Part shown: in pieces, positions 31,401-43,566 of the stretch
Layout: every line of letters starts with the position of its first letter
How positions within the stretch are numbered: position 1 is the stretch's first letter
Source of the DNA: Trichaptum fuscoviolaceum
Taxonomy: Eukaryota > Basidiomycota > Agaricomycetes > Hymenochaetales > Trichaptaceae
Length of the DNA: 64,000 bases
Reading direction: 5' to 3'
NCBI GenBank assembly: GCA_910574455.1
Contig: CAJSYZ010000009.1
Span: forward strand, 310,001 to 374,000
Notes under the pieces: generated by a model
The model's database searches: none
What the model was told of the DNA's origin: nothing
The model's input: only the letters and a program-made list of their open reading frames with translations
Made by a program: the position numbers and the translations under genes

Positions 31401-32870
31401 GCATACATCGTCTCGGGATAAGTTGCAGGCAACTTCTGGCGTGGATCAGGGTCGCGGGGGATCGACAGGAACCAACCTCGAAGAGGCCAGTGCTTCGATG
31501 TCATAACAAAGCCTAATCGCGAGGCGCGCGCGGGGCAGGGCGACTAAGGACGGGGTTCGAGTCCTTGCGGACAATGAGATCAATCCCGCACACGGGGTGG
31601 CGGGAACGTGGTCTGCGGGCCGGGATGGGACGCTACTAGCGAGACAAGTTGGCTGGCACGTGCGTGGCCAGGCCAATCACCTGGGGCTATCTCAAGACAG
31701 GGTTAGCATCGAGAAGCAGGGAAGCTAAGGTGTTTCCCGTGGACGACGGGAAACCAGCAAGATTCGCAACGGGATTCGAGCGGGGAATCGAGACGGGGTT
31801 CGACCGGGAATCGTAGCAGGATTCTTTCGGGAATCAGAGCGGGGACTTAGCGGGGGTTGCGATGGGAATCGCGACGGGATCGAAGGCGGGAATCCTGCGG
31901 GGGATTTGCGCAAGGATTTGCGACGGGACGCGAGGCGGGAAACGAGCGGGATTTCGACTGGGATCGTGCGGGGGAAAGGAGCGGGATTCCAACCGGGAAG
32001 CAAGCGGGGTTTCTACCGGGAACAAGCGGGGGAGTCTGGCGGGACTCTAGTCGGGAAACGAGCGGGGGGAGTTTGGCGGGACTTCAACCGGGACGAGTGG
32101 GGGGAGTCTTGACAGAACTCCAACCGGGAACGAGCATGGGTTGCGGGATTGTCAGAGGGGACGCTTGACAGTGTTTGCGGCAAGGCGGGATTCTTGGCGG
32201 GGCAGGCTAGGGACGAACGAGGGCAGGTCGAGAGGCACGGGATGTCGAAGGGGTTAGCTAGGGCACTGCGGCAGGACGAGCGCAGGGCAGGGTTCGTGAC
32301 CGGGCAGGATTGCGGGACAGCAATCCTTGACCGCTGTCGTGTTGGCTTACTCAAGGCCAGACAGAGGTCGGCTTGGGACGCAGTGGACCTATCTCCTGAC
32401 TGCACTTCATGACTGTGGACGCGAGGCTGGGATCTTGAATCCGGGCATAGTCGAGGTCCTACGAGATCTCGGGATAACTATGGCTATGGCTGTAGCTATG
32501 GTGAGTGACTCAGGACTATGGTGAGGTACGGGGTTCTCTGTGGCGGGAGACAGAGCATGATGGGAGCAGGGAGCGTGCGGGGGAATCATCCTAGAGTCGG
32601 GGGGCAACGAGGCAGGCTAGGGATGGTTTGAGACACGGGGACGAGGCGAGGGACTGACGAGGAGACATGAGTGAGGACAGGCAGTGGCGAGGAGGTTGTA
32701 GCGGGGCGGAACTCTTTAGTAGGAGAATGCATGGCAAAGCAGAGCTTCTTCTGGGATCATAGAGTGGGGGATCCTTCCGGGATCCAACCAAGGTTGCGAT
32801 CTTGGGTTTCAGTATACAGGATTCTGTTCGGGATTGCCTTAGATTTGTTGGGGTCCTGGGGGATCCCACA
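31401..32870 (-). repeat. LTR-Y, last part
   Basis: Reverse complement of about 12,649-14,100, ending GGATCCCACA at 32,870, with the GCATA duplication at its start. It contains many GGGAATC/GGGATTC motifs and a short CTATGG microsatellite near 32,480. Confidence 0.88.
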
Positions 32871-33212
32871 GCTACAATTATGGCATGGTATATAATAAAT
32901 TTTACGTGCCTGATAAGTTCAATATATTTGATACTGGAACCCGAGATACATTAGGGACAATTTTACCTGTTATATTGTATGTTATTGTATGTAATCATAT
33001 TATCATTTAAAAAACTTTTTCCTGATGGAGCAGTTTCCAACCTCGGCCCCGGATCACCGCCGGCATTACTATTACTAGTAGTATTCAAGTTACTAGTATG
33101 AGATTATATAGCGCTGTCAGAGCCAGCTTGTCCCCGCCACAAATGTCTGAACAAACTATGGGGAATGCATTGAATGTGGTAAGCAAGATGTCTGTTGTAA
33201 CACCTTGATTGC
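32871..33212. other. AT-rich gap, nothing recognised
   Basis: The host side of LTR-Y. Only short frames and AT-rich stretches are present; no repeat ends or coding sequence were seen. Confidence 0.5.
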
Positions 33213-33788
33213 TGTCAGGAATCCGCCTCAGGTTATTTTATTTCTTTTATTTTTCTTTTATTTTCTTTTCCGATCACACTCCGAGTCGGATCCCCGACAT
33301 GTCCGCTCCGAAAGCGGACTATCTTTGACTCCGATTCTATTCCTTTTTGCGTAGATTACTTGCCTGTATGTTTGCAGGCCGCTAGGACAAGCGCCCTGCA
33401 AGCAATTCCCTTTTCTTTCTTTCTTCCACCACTCCGACTCGAACCTCCGCTCTACCGATGCGGGACCCCGACTCGAGCGGGACCCCGAACTCCGACTTAC
33501 GTGAGCGGTACAGGTCGGACCTAGTCGGATCAGGGTCCAGTGGCTTGGTACTGTATAGTTTTTACCTTTGTTCATCAAAACCGCGGATCCCCCTGCGAAG
33601 CACTCCACTTTTGGCCTCTTGTAAAGTGCTTCTCAGGTGATGTGTTTATCTTTAACTCTGATGTGTAGAATAGCTTAATTGACTTGTAAAGTGCTTCTCA
33701 GAGTGAGAACCACCGCTCATTGCGTCCGATCGTCGTCTGTGTCCGATTCAGGGTCTCGAAAGCGAAGGAACCACTCTAGGTCGTAACA
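33213..33788 (+). mobile_element. Solo LTR, 576 bp
   Basis: Starts TGTCAGG and ends CGTAACA, with the 5-bp target duplication ATTGC at 33,208-33,212 and 33,789-33,793. It carries the same hairpin as LTR-Y and Gypsy-1 (GAAGCACT ... AGTGCTTC near 33,598-33,632, loop beginning ACTTTTGGCCT) and the second downstream copy of the stem arm. A member of a related Gypsy family left by LTR-LTR recombination. Confidence 0.9.
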
Positions 33789-33944
33789 ATTGCATCCAGT
33801 GCTCGTACAAAGCCCGCCAGACACATACACCGGACACCGGACAAGCAGGAAGGCTACCGGCCAACACTTGAAGCCAAATAGCAAGGGGAAAACTGTACCT
33901 GAGCACAAGTCATAGTCCTGCCTAAGCACGGAGGTCACCGGCGA

Positions 33945-34215
33945 TCACACAAAAGACAATGCAATGAGTGGACGAGCAAACGACCGTACGGGCATGCAAC
34001 CGGCCGGAGATCCTGAAGGAAAAATCTTGTCCATCCATGCCACGCGACGCCCAAACCATTCCACGGGACTTTGATATAGGTTCCGGTTAGTTGTGATGTC
34101 CTTCCTGACAAATTCAACCGCAAAGTAGACGAAGACCGCATTTTCATTTTCTATGGCCACGGCACACGACAAAAGAGGCAGCCCATCAGAACGATAGCTC
34201 GTTATCGGGGCGAGC
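33945..34215 (-). other. Possible coding exon, unrecognised
   Basis: A minus-strand stretch of about 90 codons (SYRSDGLPLLSCAVAIENEN ... FVYFAVEFVRKDI ... YQSPVEWFG) preceded by an acceptor-like CTTAG, ending TGA near 33,945. It looks protein-coding in composition. It may be the last exon of the kinase-like gene upstream on the same strand or a separate relic; the splice phase did not fit cleanly. Confidence 0.3.
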
Positions 34216-34549
34216 TGCTAAGTCTGAGTTGATAATTTCACAATGTCTCAGATCTTACAGTCTCAACAGCCAAGTGAGGGATCGATGTAGCAAGAATGCC
34301 AAAAGAATACAGTTACCGGATGGTAGAGGCTTCTCGTGGTGTTGTTGCCCCAGTTGACTTCGCCGTACAGTTTGGATCAAGGCATATTGGATAGTTGATT
34401 TCGGTGGCTCCTCTTCAAGGAACGTTGGCGACAAAACTTCAGTAAGAACAAATACTTGATCGGCAGAGACTTCAGGTAAAGCAATAGGAGAGGGATCGAC
34501 AGAGAGTGTCGCATTCGCAGCCACTGGACAGTATAGAACATCGGCCAAG

Positions 34550-35772
34550 TTACCATGAACGAGTGCAAACAGATAATCGTCGGTAGGCCTCCCCTTTCGG
34601 TCCCTCCAGTGCTCTACATAAAGTGAGAAAGTCGACTGGCTTCGTGAGGTCTTCACTGCTGAGCATTTGATATGGGGTGAGCGGCGATAGCGACGAAGTG
34701 TATGTCAAGGTCGGATACATGAACTGTGGCGACCTGGGAGCTGCTTCTTGTTTGACCACAGGGCTCTCGCTCAACCCGTAGGAAAAGAACAGCTTTGGGT
34801 ACGATTCGGGTTTTTGGAATGTGGCCGAGTTGACATTGACAGCTGGCTTGTACTCCGGGACGGGAACGATAGACACGTCGAAGAGGGAAAACCCAGTTGT
34901 CTTCTTGACCTCTTCCTGAACGCATTTTCTGCCTGAACCAATAGAACGATCGCATACTGGTAACAAGCTTTGTCGAGCAGCTGGCGTGTCACGATGGCTG
35001 TCGTCGGTGATTGGGTGTGGGAAGTCATACGGCAAAGGACTGTGTGGGATGTCCGCCATCTCAATGTCGCGAGGCTCCTCCTTGACTGGAAGCGTAGGCG
35101 ATGGGATGGGCTCGTTCAGTGGAATTGTCGCGAACTCGTGGGGCTGACGGCTGCGACGACCAAGGATCTCTTTGACTCTGAGGCCAACTGCGAGACGATC
35201 CTCTCGCAGATCAGGAGAGAACGTTAGCGGCTGCATGAAGATGAGCGAAAAGCAGGCTAGATACTTTCCCTAGTCGCCAGCGAAGGGGAGCGAGGAACTC
35301 ATAGTCAGCGGGGTCAGGACGCCAGCGCATGAGAGCCTTCGGGTCGTCGACAAGGACACACATGCTGAGGTACGTGCCTTCCTGGACCTTATGCGGTGCA
35401 GTCTTCCACTCGGCGGGGACGGGCTGTGTCTTATTTGCGACCTGATCCCAGTTTCTGTGGCGAAGGTCAGCTAGAGAATGGCGCAGATGCGGGTGGTCGA
35501 CTTACACTCCTCGGAAGTACCGGCTCTGCAAGGTATCCTGCATGGGAATGCGGTGGTCTGGGTTTTTGGCTAGCAGACGCCGCATCAGATGGCACGCCTC
35601 TGGGAAACGCTTGCGGAACCATCGAGGAATGAACGCGTTTTCGTACAGTGCGATGGCTTCAAGATCTTTACGATCCCTCCCACGGAAGGGCAGCTAATGA
35701 AGGCGGAGTCAGTGAGGGTTATGGGTTGGAACAGAGGAAACTCACCCTGCCGAAGACAAGTTCATAGAACAT
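34550..35772 (-). pseudogene. Protein kinase-like gene fragment (C-terminal half, AGC-like) with introns
   Basis: Minus-strand exons read MFYELVFGR, an intron (GTGAGTTT...CATTAG), then LPFRGRDRKDLEAIALYEN ... HLMRRLLAKNPDHRIPMQDT and RYFRG, matching kinase subdomains IX-XI with the invariant Arg. A second intron (GTAAGT...CACAG) leads to NWDQVANKTQPVP, an AGC-kinase-style tail. A further short intron joins a Pro/Glu-rich region (PSPTLPVKEEPRDIEM) running to 34,550. Subdomains I-VIII (Gly loop, catalytic Lys, HRD, DFG) were not found upstream, so it is probably truncated. The C-terminal exons are uncertain. Confidence 0.55.
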
Positions 35773-35789
35773 GACGCATCAGGGTTAAG

Positions 35790-36849
35790 GTATGAGCCAC
35801 TGAGCTTGATAGATTTGTGGAAAGGAAGCTTACCTGGTCACCGGTTAACATTGCCTCCATGCCGTTCATTTTGAATTGACGTGATGCTGTGTGTCCTATG
35901 TATATGAGAATGTGCGAAGTCCAATTGATGATGCTTGATATTTGAAGTCTTCTAGCTGTCTTGAAGCTGAAGTCGAGACTGTTGAAGGGCAGTCGGAGGA
36001 CAAGAACAATCGGTTCTTGTCCTTCACAGTGAACAGTTGCCGAGAATACAATCCGAGAATCCAGAGTAACGGCCCGGGAACCAAGTGAAAGGAAAGCCAG
36101 GTCAGCGATACATTACACTTGGGCCTCCAGCTGATCGAGTTCCTTCGCAAGGAAACAGCAGATGATGAGGCGCTGTATCGTGGTATGAAAGTTTCCGAGC
36201 GAGAACACAAAGAGTTTGAGTACAAGAACGGATGGCGGAGGAGCGGATGTATGTTCAAGTTGCGATGCGGAGTAATGCGGATTTCAGGGTAAGGAAGGAA
36301 AGAGGGAGGGAAAAAAGGGGGGCAAACACATACTATGTACAAAGAGGGCAAGGATATGGAGATTAAAATAGCAGATAATGGAGGACATAGGGGCTTAAGA
36401 GATTAAGACCGAGAGGAAAAGTATTAAAATAGCGTAAAAGCCATACAAAAAGCTATAGGAAGAGAAGAAGAGCAGGTATGCCAGAGAAATGTAAGACCCT
36501 GAGCAAAAAACGGTTTCAAAAGTGATTTGATCCGAGGATCGGAGACATGGGATTGGTCAACTTGTGATTTGTAATGCTTACTTGCTGACAATTCGATAAT
36601 TTTTTCGCGGCCACACATCCCTCTACTACGCTACGCTTCGTGGCGGGGATAGTAAATTCGGGGTCCGTGTGCCAGTGGGAAGACCCTAAACGGCTACGGT
36701 TATATAGGCTCACCGGTTCCTGACGTCTTTACGTGCCAGCTACTACCCACACTACTATACGTGAAAATCACACCAAGATGTCGCAGGTGATCACCAGACA
36801 TTAATTCATTAGAAGCGTCTCTAATATCTATTCTTGATAGAACCATCAA
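35790..36849. other. Region between kinase fragment and first deaminase gene
   Basis: A minus-strand frame from about 36,085 to 35,845 (ATVHCEGQEPIVLVLRLPF ... RQFKMNGMEAML) has some coding look and might be an upstream exon of the kinase-like gene, but no family is evident. From 36,400 to 36,849 there is nothing clear; it should contain the promoter of the gene at 36,850. Confidence 0.35.
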
Positions 36850-38199
36850 ATGGACTTGAGCGCTGCTCTTCGCATTTTCAATCAGATCCAACCAAACCGC
36901 TTGGAAATTGATGAGAGAGATCGTCATCGAACTACCAGGAGTAAACTCTGCGATATTCTGTCTTGGGTCGCGCTTTTGTTCAACGGAACTGGAGGCCGGA
37001 GTAACGTTGCTGCAGTCTTAGATAACTCCACAGCATCTTCGCCATCTATCATCATTTCCACGGATTATTCGAGTGCTCCGACAGAGGTCGACTTGAAGGT
37101 TATAGAAAGATTCAAGAAGCTGACGTATCGGGCACTCACTGAGCCAGGGGATACGTCAAAGCATTCCTTATCATTCAATACCCTCCTAGTACAACAGTCA
37201 TGGAGTAATATTGATGAGGAGATGACAAAGCTCCGGGATTTCAAACCTGAGGTGGATGTCGGAGGTGAAAGCGACACAATCGCACATTACAAGGGAATAA
37301 TGACCAGGTGGCTGGAGCATGAACATTTGAAGAAGCGGCACATCACTTTGACCATTAACGACTGTGAAATTTCCCCTTTGATTCGCCGACTTAATGAAGG
37401 TGTGTCGAAGGAGAAGACCCCCGGAAGCCCGGAGGAAGGAAGGGCCAAGTATTATATGGAGATCGTGAAGTTGTGCAAGGCTATCGAAAGATCCGAGTTT
37501 CTACGGGCGTGCATCGATGATCAATACCGTGGAGCGGACGTATACTGGAGGCTTAAGCTTTCTCGTGAAGACACTTTTTTTCTTGCGCATCTTCGGCATC
37601 AAATCAGTCTGGTACTCATGTTCAGCGAATGGACCGATACATACCTCACAACAGGTATCCCATATTTTCAAGAACTCTATCAAAGCACTAGAACCGAAAG
37701 TGCCTTCTTGGATGGCTTATCCTTTGTCTGGACTAAGGAAACGAGGACAGTGTCTTCAAGATGGACAAGTTCGCCAAGCAATTGGCTCTCCAAACTCACG
37801 AAGGAAAATGGCTGGTCGGATGAGGAAGTTCAGGCGAAGGCGAAGCTTCCACGCACTATTTCTCAATGTTGGAAGCCGGGCGAGGCAATTCAAGGCCGAC
37901 TCCACTGCGAAGTGGCGATGCTCGACTATATTCGCAAACACCAAATCAAAATAGCATATCTTGTCATAGGTACAGCAAAGCCAATGTGCTGGGTTTGTCG
38001 ACAATTCTTTGAAACGTTCGAGGCAGATGGAGGAATATATGCCTACCGAGCAGAAAAGACGGAGTATCCGAGCGACTGGCTGATGCTGTCCACTGTTGGA
38101 ATAGCCGAGGACGATTTGGAAAAAGCTTCTTCCGCCTATGTCATATTGAAGGCAAAGAACCTGCTTAGCTGCGAGATAGAGAGTAGGCTCCTGGCATAA
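36850..38199 (+). CDS. Deaminase-superfamily-like protein, paralogue 1 (intact)
   Basis: 449 residues in a single exon. The N-terminal module near residues 30-55 (LCDILSWVALLF, then SNVAAVL) is shared by all paralogues in the cluster. The helical middle has no known signature. The C-terminal domain begins near W340 (WKPGEAIQGRLHCEVAML): H352 and E354 form H-x-E, and C380/C383 in MCWVC form C-x2-C, spaced as in zinc-dependent nucleoside and nucleic-acid deaminases. It resembles the fungal OTT_1508-like deaminase group (PF14441, from memory). The substrate is unknown. No signal peptide or membrane segment. Closest in this window to the truncated gene at 53,547. Confidence 0.8.
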   Translation: MDLSAALRIFNQIQPNRLEIDERDRHRTTRSKLCDILSWVALLFNGTGGRSNVAAVLDNSTASSPSIIISTDYSSAPTEVDLKVIERFKKLTYRALTEPGDTSKHSLSFNTLLVQQSWSNIDEEMTKLRDFKPEVDVGGESDTIAHYKGIMTRWLEHEHLKKRHITLTINDCEISPLIRRLNEGVSKEKTPGSPEEGRAKYYMEIVKLCKAIERSEFLRACIDDQYRGADVYWRLKLSREDTFFLAHLRHQISLVLMFSEWTDTYLTTGIPYFQELYQSTRTESAFLDGLSFVWTKETRTVSSRWTSSPSNWLSKLTKENGWSDEEVQAKAKLPRTISQCWKPGEAIQGRLHCEVAMLDYIRKHQIKIAYLVIGTAKPMCWVCRQFFETFEADGGIYAYRAEKTEYPSDWLMLSTVGIAEDDLEKASSAYVILKAKNLLSCEIESRLLA

Positions 38200-38439
38200 T
38201 TAGTTGTAAGTTGCCTGAAAATGGGTGGATGTTGATATGAGATAGCAAATGGGAGGTTTAAATAGAAACATTAAGCAGATAAAATTGAGATTAAGTTGAA
38301 AACTGAGTGACCTGATAGAGAAATTGGCTTAGTAACAAGGATGCGTACTGAAACATGCTAGTATACGAGTAGAATGCCACTCGCATCTGAAGGTCCTTAT
38401 TTAATACCTAAGCCCGACGAGAAGGTGCGCTCGACGGCG

Positions 38440-39010
38440 CGACCGACCTGCCTGAAGATAGCCATTCGATAGCTTTGCACAGCAAGTCAACGACAGATCA
38501 CGGCAGATCATCCGAAAGTAGTCGTTAAGCCGGTGGAGAAAAGGCAACCAATCAGCTCATCTCACTGCTAGCTTCAAACAAGAAGACGTCAGCCAAACAG
38601 TCTGAAGTTGTCGCGAATCCCACCAAGAAGAGGCCTCCGATCGGACTGTCAGTGACCAACCACCGCCAGCTTCGAACACGAAGCATTCGTCAACGTGGCA
38701 TACGTGGTGATCTATGTAGATAGTATCGTATATCCGTAGCTCACCTCTGGGTGCTTTTCCGACGAACAACAGGAATGTTAAGTCATACAATGGGTGCTTG
38801 TTCTGCATAAAATGTCAAATATATCAGCTATAATTTTGCGATGGCACCACTATATGCTAACCGGGAGCTGGATTTGCAGAGATGTGAGTGTACGACGAGA
38901 GATAGCTTTCCGGTAAGTCAGAAAAATTATATTTGACGGACGTAGGGAAGTGTTGGAGACTCGAACTCCAGATTGTGTCTTCCGGTCGCGAAGGACGCGC
39001 GTGTGGCACT
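38440..39010 (+). pseudogene. Relic of the 3' end and downstream flank of a paralogue-3-type deaminase gene
   Basis: Aligns with 58,750-59,290, meaning the repeat-rich C-terminal codons of the gene at 57,238 plus about 280 bp of its 3' flank. Shared landmarks are AGAAGAGGCCTCCGATCGG, then TTCCGGTCGCGAAGGACGCG at the end. The coding part has lost its frame through small indels. The catalytic domain is absent. It marks an earlier duplication in the cluster. Confidence 0.75.
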
Positions 39011-39409
39011 GCCAGTGGCATTAAAGACTCGGACTCCGAGTCTCCGACACATGATCATGATAAATTTGGAGGTTCGCGTCCTTGCTGCTCTAACTCGTCT
39101 TTTCAGGTACCAGCTGAGGAGAGGGTGAGTGGGCTGCGAATTATTCGCGGTCTTCATCTTGCGTTGCCGTTATTAGAGGCTCGAAGTCGTACTTCTTGTC
39201 GTGGTCGAGAACAGTCTCCTACCCAAACCCTCCCACGGTTCGGAAGAGGCCGAGACCTCAGGGTCCTGGTAACTTGAAAGTTGAGTTGCCGGCGGAGGTC
39301 GGCCCGACCGGGTTCAACTTGAACTTGAAGTTGCTCGCGCGGATGAGTGGCATCCCTCACCTTCTCATCCCAACCATGACATCCATCCATACCGCCTATC
39401 CTTCCATAA

Positions 39410-42400
39410 GTGACTATACTGACGATAATTTATAGTTACCTGACATTTCGAGCACCCAAAAATCTTGCACAAGTTCGGGTTGACCTATGGACAAAATGGC
39501 GACTGTATTTTTTCACGGAGACCTCTAAAACTCGCTACCGTTGTCTCCTTTCTCCACAAAAACTCGATCACGTTGAAATAGTAAGGATCAAATACTCATC
39601 GCGTATGTTTTCTGAGACCTGCATTTTCCAGGTCAAATTTGGGATCCATGAACGTTCGTGGAATCTGCCTAGCCTGTACGACGGAACATTTGACACGGAT
39701 TGTGCTGAATCTGCACTTTTACTTGTATTGCCATCCTGCGTCATATTATAGCAGTTGGCTGATTTCCTTCCCGATAATAATAATTCAGTTATTGCAGCAT
39801 TGGTTCGTCCTCCGCTGGTCAGTCCCGCTACTTGGTACTTCCTCTGATCAGCATTCCTCTAACGTAGTCGCAGCACATAACTCCAATAGCATGATGCTAC
39901 TAAATCCATTTTATCAAGAACTGGTACTTTTCGCGTCTCGAACTCGCCAACCTTAGTCTGCCTCACTGAAAGGAACACTTTAATCACTTGGTCTCTCATA
40001 GCGCGACTTGGACGTCTCACTCCCATGGTGGCCTCTACACATTGTTCCAACGATGGCTATGACCATGAGTGGATGGTGGAAGTCGATCAGAGCATCGTGT
40101 ACGATGGTTTGGTTTACATCATGCTTCGCCCTTGCGGAACGTCTGTGGCGTTATACGATCACATGTGCCAAGTAAGAAGGTTTCTCTTGTCGATTATCAC
40201 ATATTCATGAAGCTGATGTCGTCAAATAGCTCAAGCCTTCCCCAGGCAGAAAGAGTCGCTGATCCGTCGATGTTGGTCCGTGATCAACGAAGCTGAGATC
40301 CATTTCTGTCAATCGGTTATTCGGGACTCTCGGAATTCAGGGTACCATCAGTCTTGACGTTGTATTGTCAATATCGCGCACGCATGTTGCGATGGCGAGT
40401 ATTTTGAACATCGCTCACCAACCTTCGCCCCGACCTCGGACCCAAAGCTTGTCAGGTATGTAAGGTCACGCGACATTAGCTCTATATCTAACAATTCCTC
40501 AAGCCTTTAGACGCCAGGGCCCTCGCACGATTTCGGAAGGAACTTCCGTCTGCCCTTCGCGCAGCCTTGTAACTTTGCTTAAGCTTTCTAAGCTCCCGAA
40601 ACACCTGTTGTCGCGGGCGGAGTGGACAAAAGCGATTGTAACAGGTAGAATCAGCTCGAGGATATGCTACAAAGGATCAGGCTTTACCTCATACTCGGTG
40701 CCCAACGGAAATACGAAGCTCTGGTCCTCAGCCACGATGATCTGTTGGACATTTTCCATACACCCATTTGGAGGCGTAACGAGGCCGCCGGACTTCGGAA
40801 ACTTAGACGAAGCAAGGCAGACTCATTCTACGACCTTGATAGGTCAGGAAGGATCAGCGAAGTACAAGCCGATCAAACGTTTCCGAGCCAGACAACCGGA
40901 AGATTCGCAGCGTTCGACATTTCACCGCCTTCCAGAAATGTCCGACAACCTCGGCGAATTCGAGTCTCGCTCTAGGTCCGAGAAGGAACACAGATGGAAC
41001 TGAAATGGTCCTATCAAGGTTCTGAAACGTTGGTCGAATTGGCTATGGTGCTCAATGGCGCCGAAGACTATGGCCATCCGAAGTACCGACTCAGAACTGG
41101 GAGATCTAAGTCTTTGGGTCAAGCTATCTAGCGCTCAATGAGATGCTGCGATCTGTTTGACATCTCGAGCTTCAAGCAGTAATTCCTGGATGGAGCTGGC
41201 GTCGGAGACGATTGGTTGTGCTGCCCTTGAAACCAGATATCGGAGCACGCGAGCTTCCTCACGGTGTAGCTCCTTTCCTCACCAATGCCATCTATCACCA
41301 ACTTGACTGAGCTCGAGCTCTTTCTCGATCACCTCTGTTTCATGTCCATCAGCGACCCAGCTCCTATCACCAAGTGGAAAGGCTTGCCGTCGACCTCGAT
41401 TATCGTCTGGCACTTCTATGCTGCGCAGATGAAGAGGAGTATCGTACATGGGCAATGGAACAAAGGCGATGACTTCTGATCCCAAATCTGTAGGATGGAC
41501 ATCGTAATTTGATGAAGAATCACGCCATACTGTTTGCTCGCGCCGTTAGTGGAGCATTTCCCGCCTCCTCTTATTTCTCCGTCACCTTCACGGACAGGTC
41601 ATATCGTGCCATCAGGTGTCTCGGATTTCCTCGTACTCGGTTCAACTACAGCGGTTAACTGTGAAATTGACCGGGAAAGACTATGCGTGATAGAGCCTTG
41701 CGAAACTGCGCGAAGAAGCTACGCTCTTGCGTCTCAAGCATATACTTTCCCACGTGGTCCGAAATGTACGAGTTATCATCAGCCCTACGCCCGTGTACAA
41801 ATAATTGAGACCGTCCTGTTTGAAGATGAAGATGGAGAATGGATGTCTCACAGCGAGTACATAGCGATCAAGGATGTCATCGTTCGACTCAACTTTGTGT
41901 CTCCAGCGTGTAGAGACACTTCCTAGCCATTCCTCGCGGACGGTCTCTGTTCTATCTTTGTATGCCAGCGTGCCCGTGGATCCGAGGGACAAGATGGAAT
42001 CCTCCGGAGCTGAAAGCTTGGGCTGCCATCTTTTTTGAGGTCTCCCTCTTGCGGCTTCGAACGCCTACTCGACACAGGGTTTACGAAAGCCACACAGGAT
42101 CTCGGAGAATACAAAGGCTGGAATCTCAGGCCTCCAGTCTTCCTCTTTGCGATACATTTGATGACTTAAAAGGACGCTGTAGCGTCTGGCCCGGTGAGAT
42201 CCTTAATCCGGAGAATTAGCGAGCAGCGTGTCTCCAAGTGGAATGCGGGGATAAGATATCCGAAGTATTGATTAAAGCGACTGTGGCGCGGTTCGACGAG
42301 AAGCGGCGAATAGAGATATAGTTATCGAGGATTTGAAGAGTGTACGGGACTGCAAAACGACGCGGACGACTACTGACTCTGGATCAAGGTTCGTGATTCC

Positions 42401-42860
42401 TTCTGGGAATGCAAATTTCTGCGAACCCGCCAATGTCGAAGTGCTGCGAACCGGTCATCATATAAGGAGGCGATTTAAAGTGGTCGACGAAAGTCTCCAA
42501 TTCTACTTGGCGGCTCAGCTTTTTCCCGGGAACACCCTTCTTCTCTGTCGACGGATTCATTGTAAACGCGCTCTCTTTCTTTGGCACGTCTCACTTACCT
42601 CAAGTAACTCAGGGGCGACCGATGAGCTATCGTTACGAATATCTGAGGCTCCTAATCGCCGGATATGTAATTACCAGTCATATTAAATAATCGAGTTCGA
42701 ATGCAGCCGCATGAAAGGGTCAAGGAGCAAAGGCGACGATTTCTCAGATAACTTCACTGCGCGATCGCGTTGTACATCATAATGACCTACAAATTGCTAC
42801 TTCATTACAGGTAAACAGACTCTCTGTGCATACTTTCCAATAAATCTAACGTGCATGTAC
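39410..42860 (+). pseudogene. Decayed unrecognised gene region, copy 1
   Basis: Shares scattered segments with 46,020-48,119 and 50,934-53,110 in the same order: YDGLVYIMLRPCGTS (about 40,100), QEGSAKYKPIKRFRARQPED (about 40,850), the start MPSITNLTELELF (41,285), EWMSHSEYIAIKDV (about 41,840), and a spliced-looking end (CAGGTAAACAGACTCTCTGT near 42,815). Segments lie in different frames and are separated by stops, so the region looks pseudogenised or composed of many small exons. I recognise no domain. It precedes the deaminase gene at 43,567. Confidence 0.5.
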
Positions 42861-43566
42861 TCTCTACCATAGCCTCCGGGTCCGTAAGAACGCGGCAAAC
42901 GACACTTGCCAGTTCGGTCACTCCGGCGGCGTCTTGTTGGCATAGCATGCGCACGGTCAGAAGCAGCAACAAGCTACAGAAGTAATAGGTATGGATCTAG
43001 TAGGCTAGCTTTCGTATATTACATTATTGATCTCCTCAGTCGAATGAGTTCTCTTTATCTGCTAAGAAAATAAGAAAATCTGATGGACACACTGAAGCCT
43101 GGAATCCGAGTCCGGCAACTTGAACTGTAGTACTACCCGGACAGAATTTAAGAAACCCCGAGTATCTTGACGAAAGCCCGGAACAGGCCGGAATTTTCAT
43201 ATCTTCATAGAGTGGGTTTCCGAGGTCCGTTCCACATGATGGGGAACTCACTGCAGACCTCCGCGTCAGCTCTTTTTCTCCACAATTGAGCAATATCGCG
43301 GTCCTACGCTACCTTTAACGTGAGTTCTTGCAGTTCTCGCTCTGCAGCTAGTCTAATTCTATAATCTGACTAGCTCTCGTAACGGTGAGTAATAGTGAAC
43401 CTGAAATAGTGGCGTCACTTACCGAGATTATCCGGGCTCCGTAGTTGAAATTATTCAATTCGCAGAAAACAACAGTAAGAACATCGACCGTCAGCGGCTT
43501 CTTTTTATAGTAGCATCTGTTTGCTAGGCTCACCATCCGACACTGTGTTAGCCCTCGAGAAACAAA
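42861..43566. other. Upstream region of deaminase paralogue 2
   Basis: No long frame. The part at 43,060-43,150 faintly resembles 53,282-53,360, extending the similarity between the two duplicated units. Probably the promoter region of the next gene; no distinct TATA box was identified. Confidence 0.4.
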
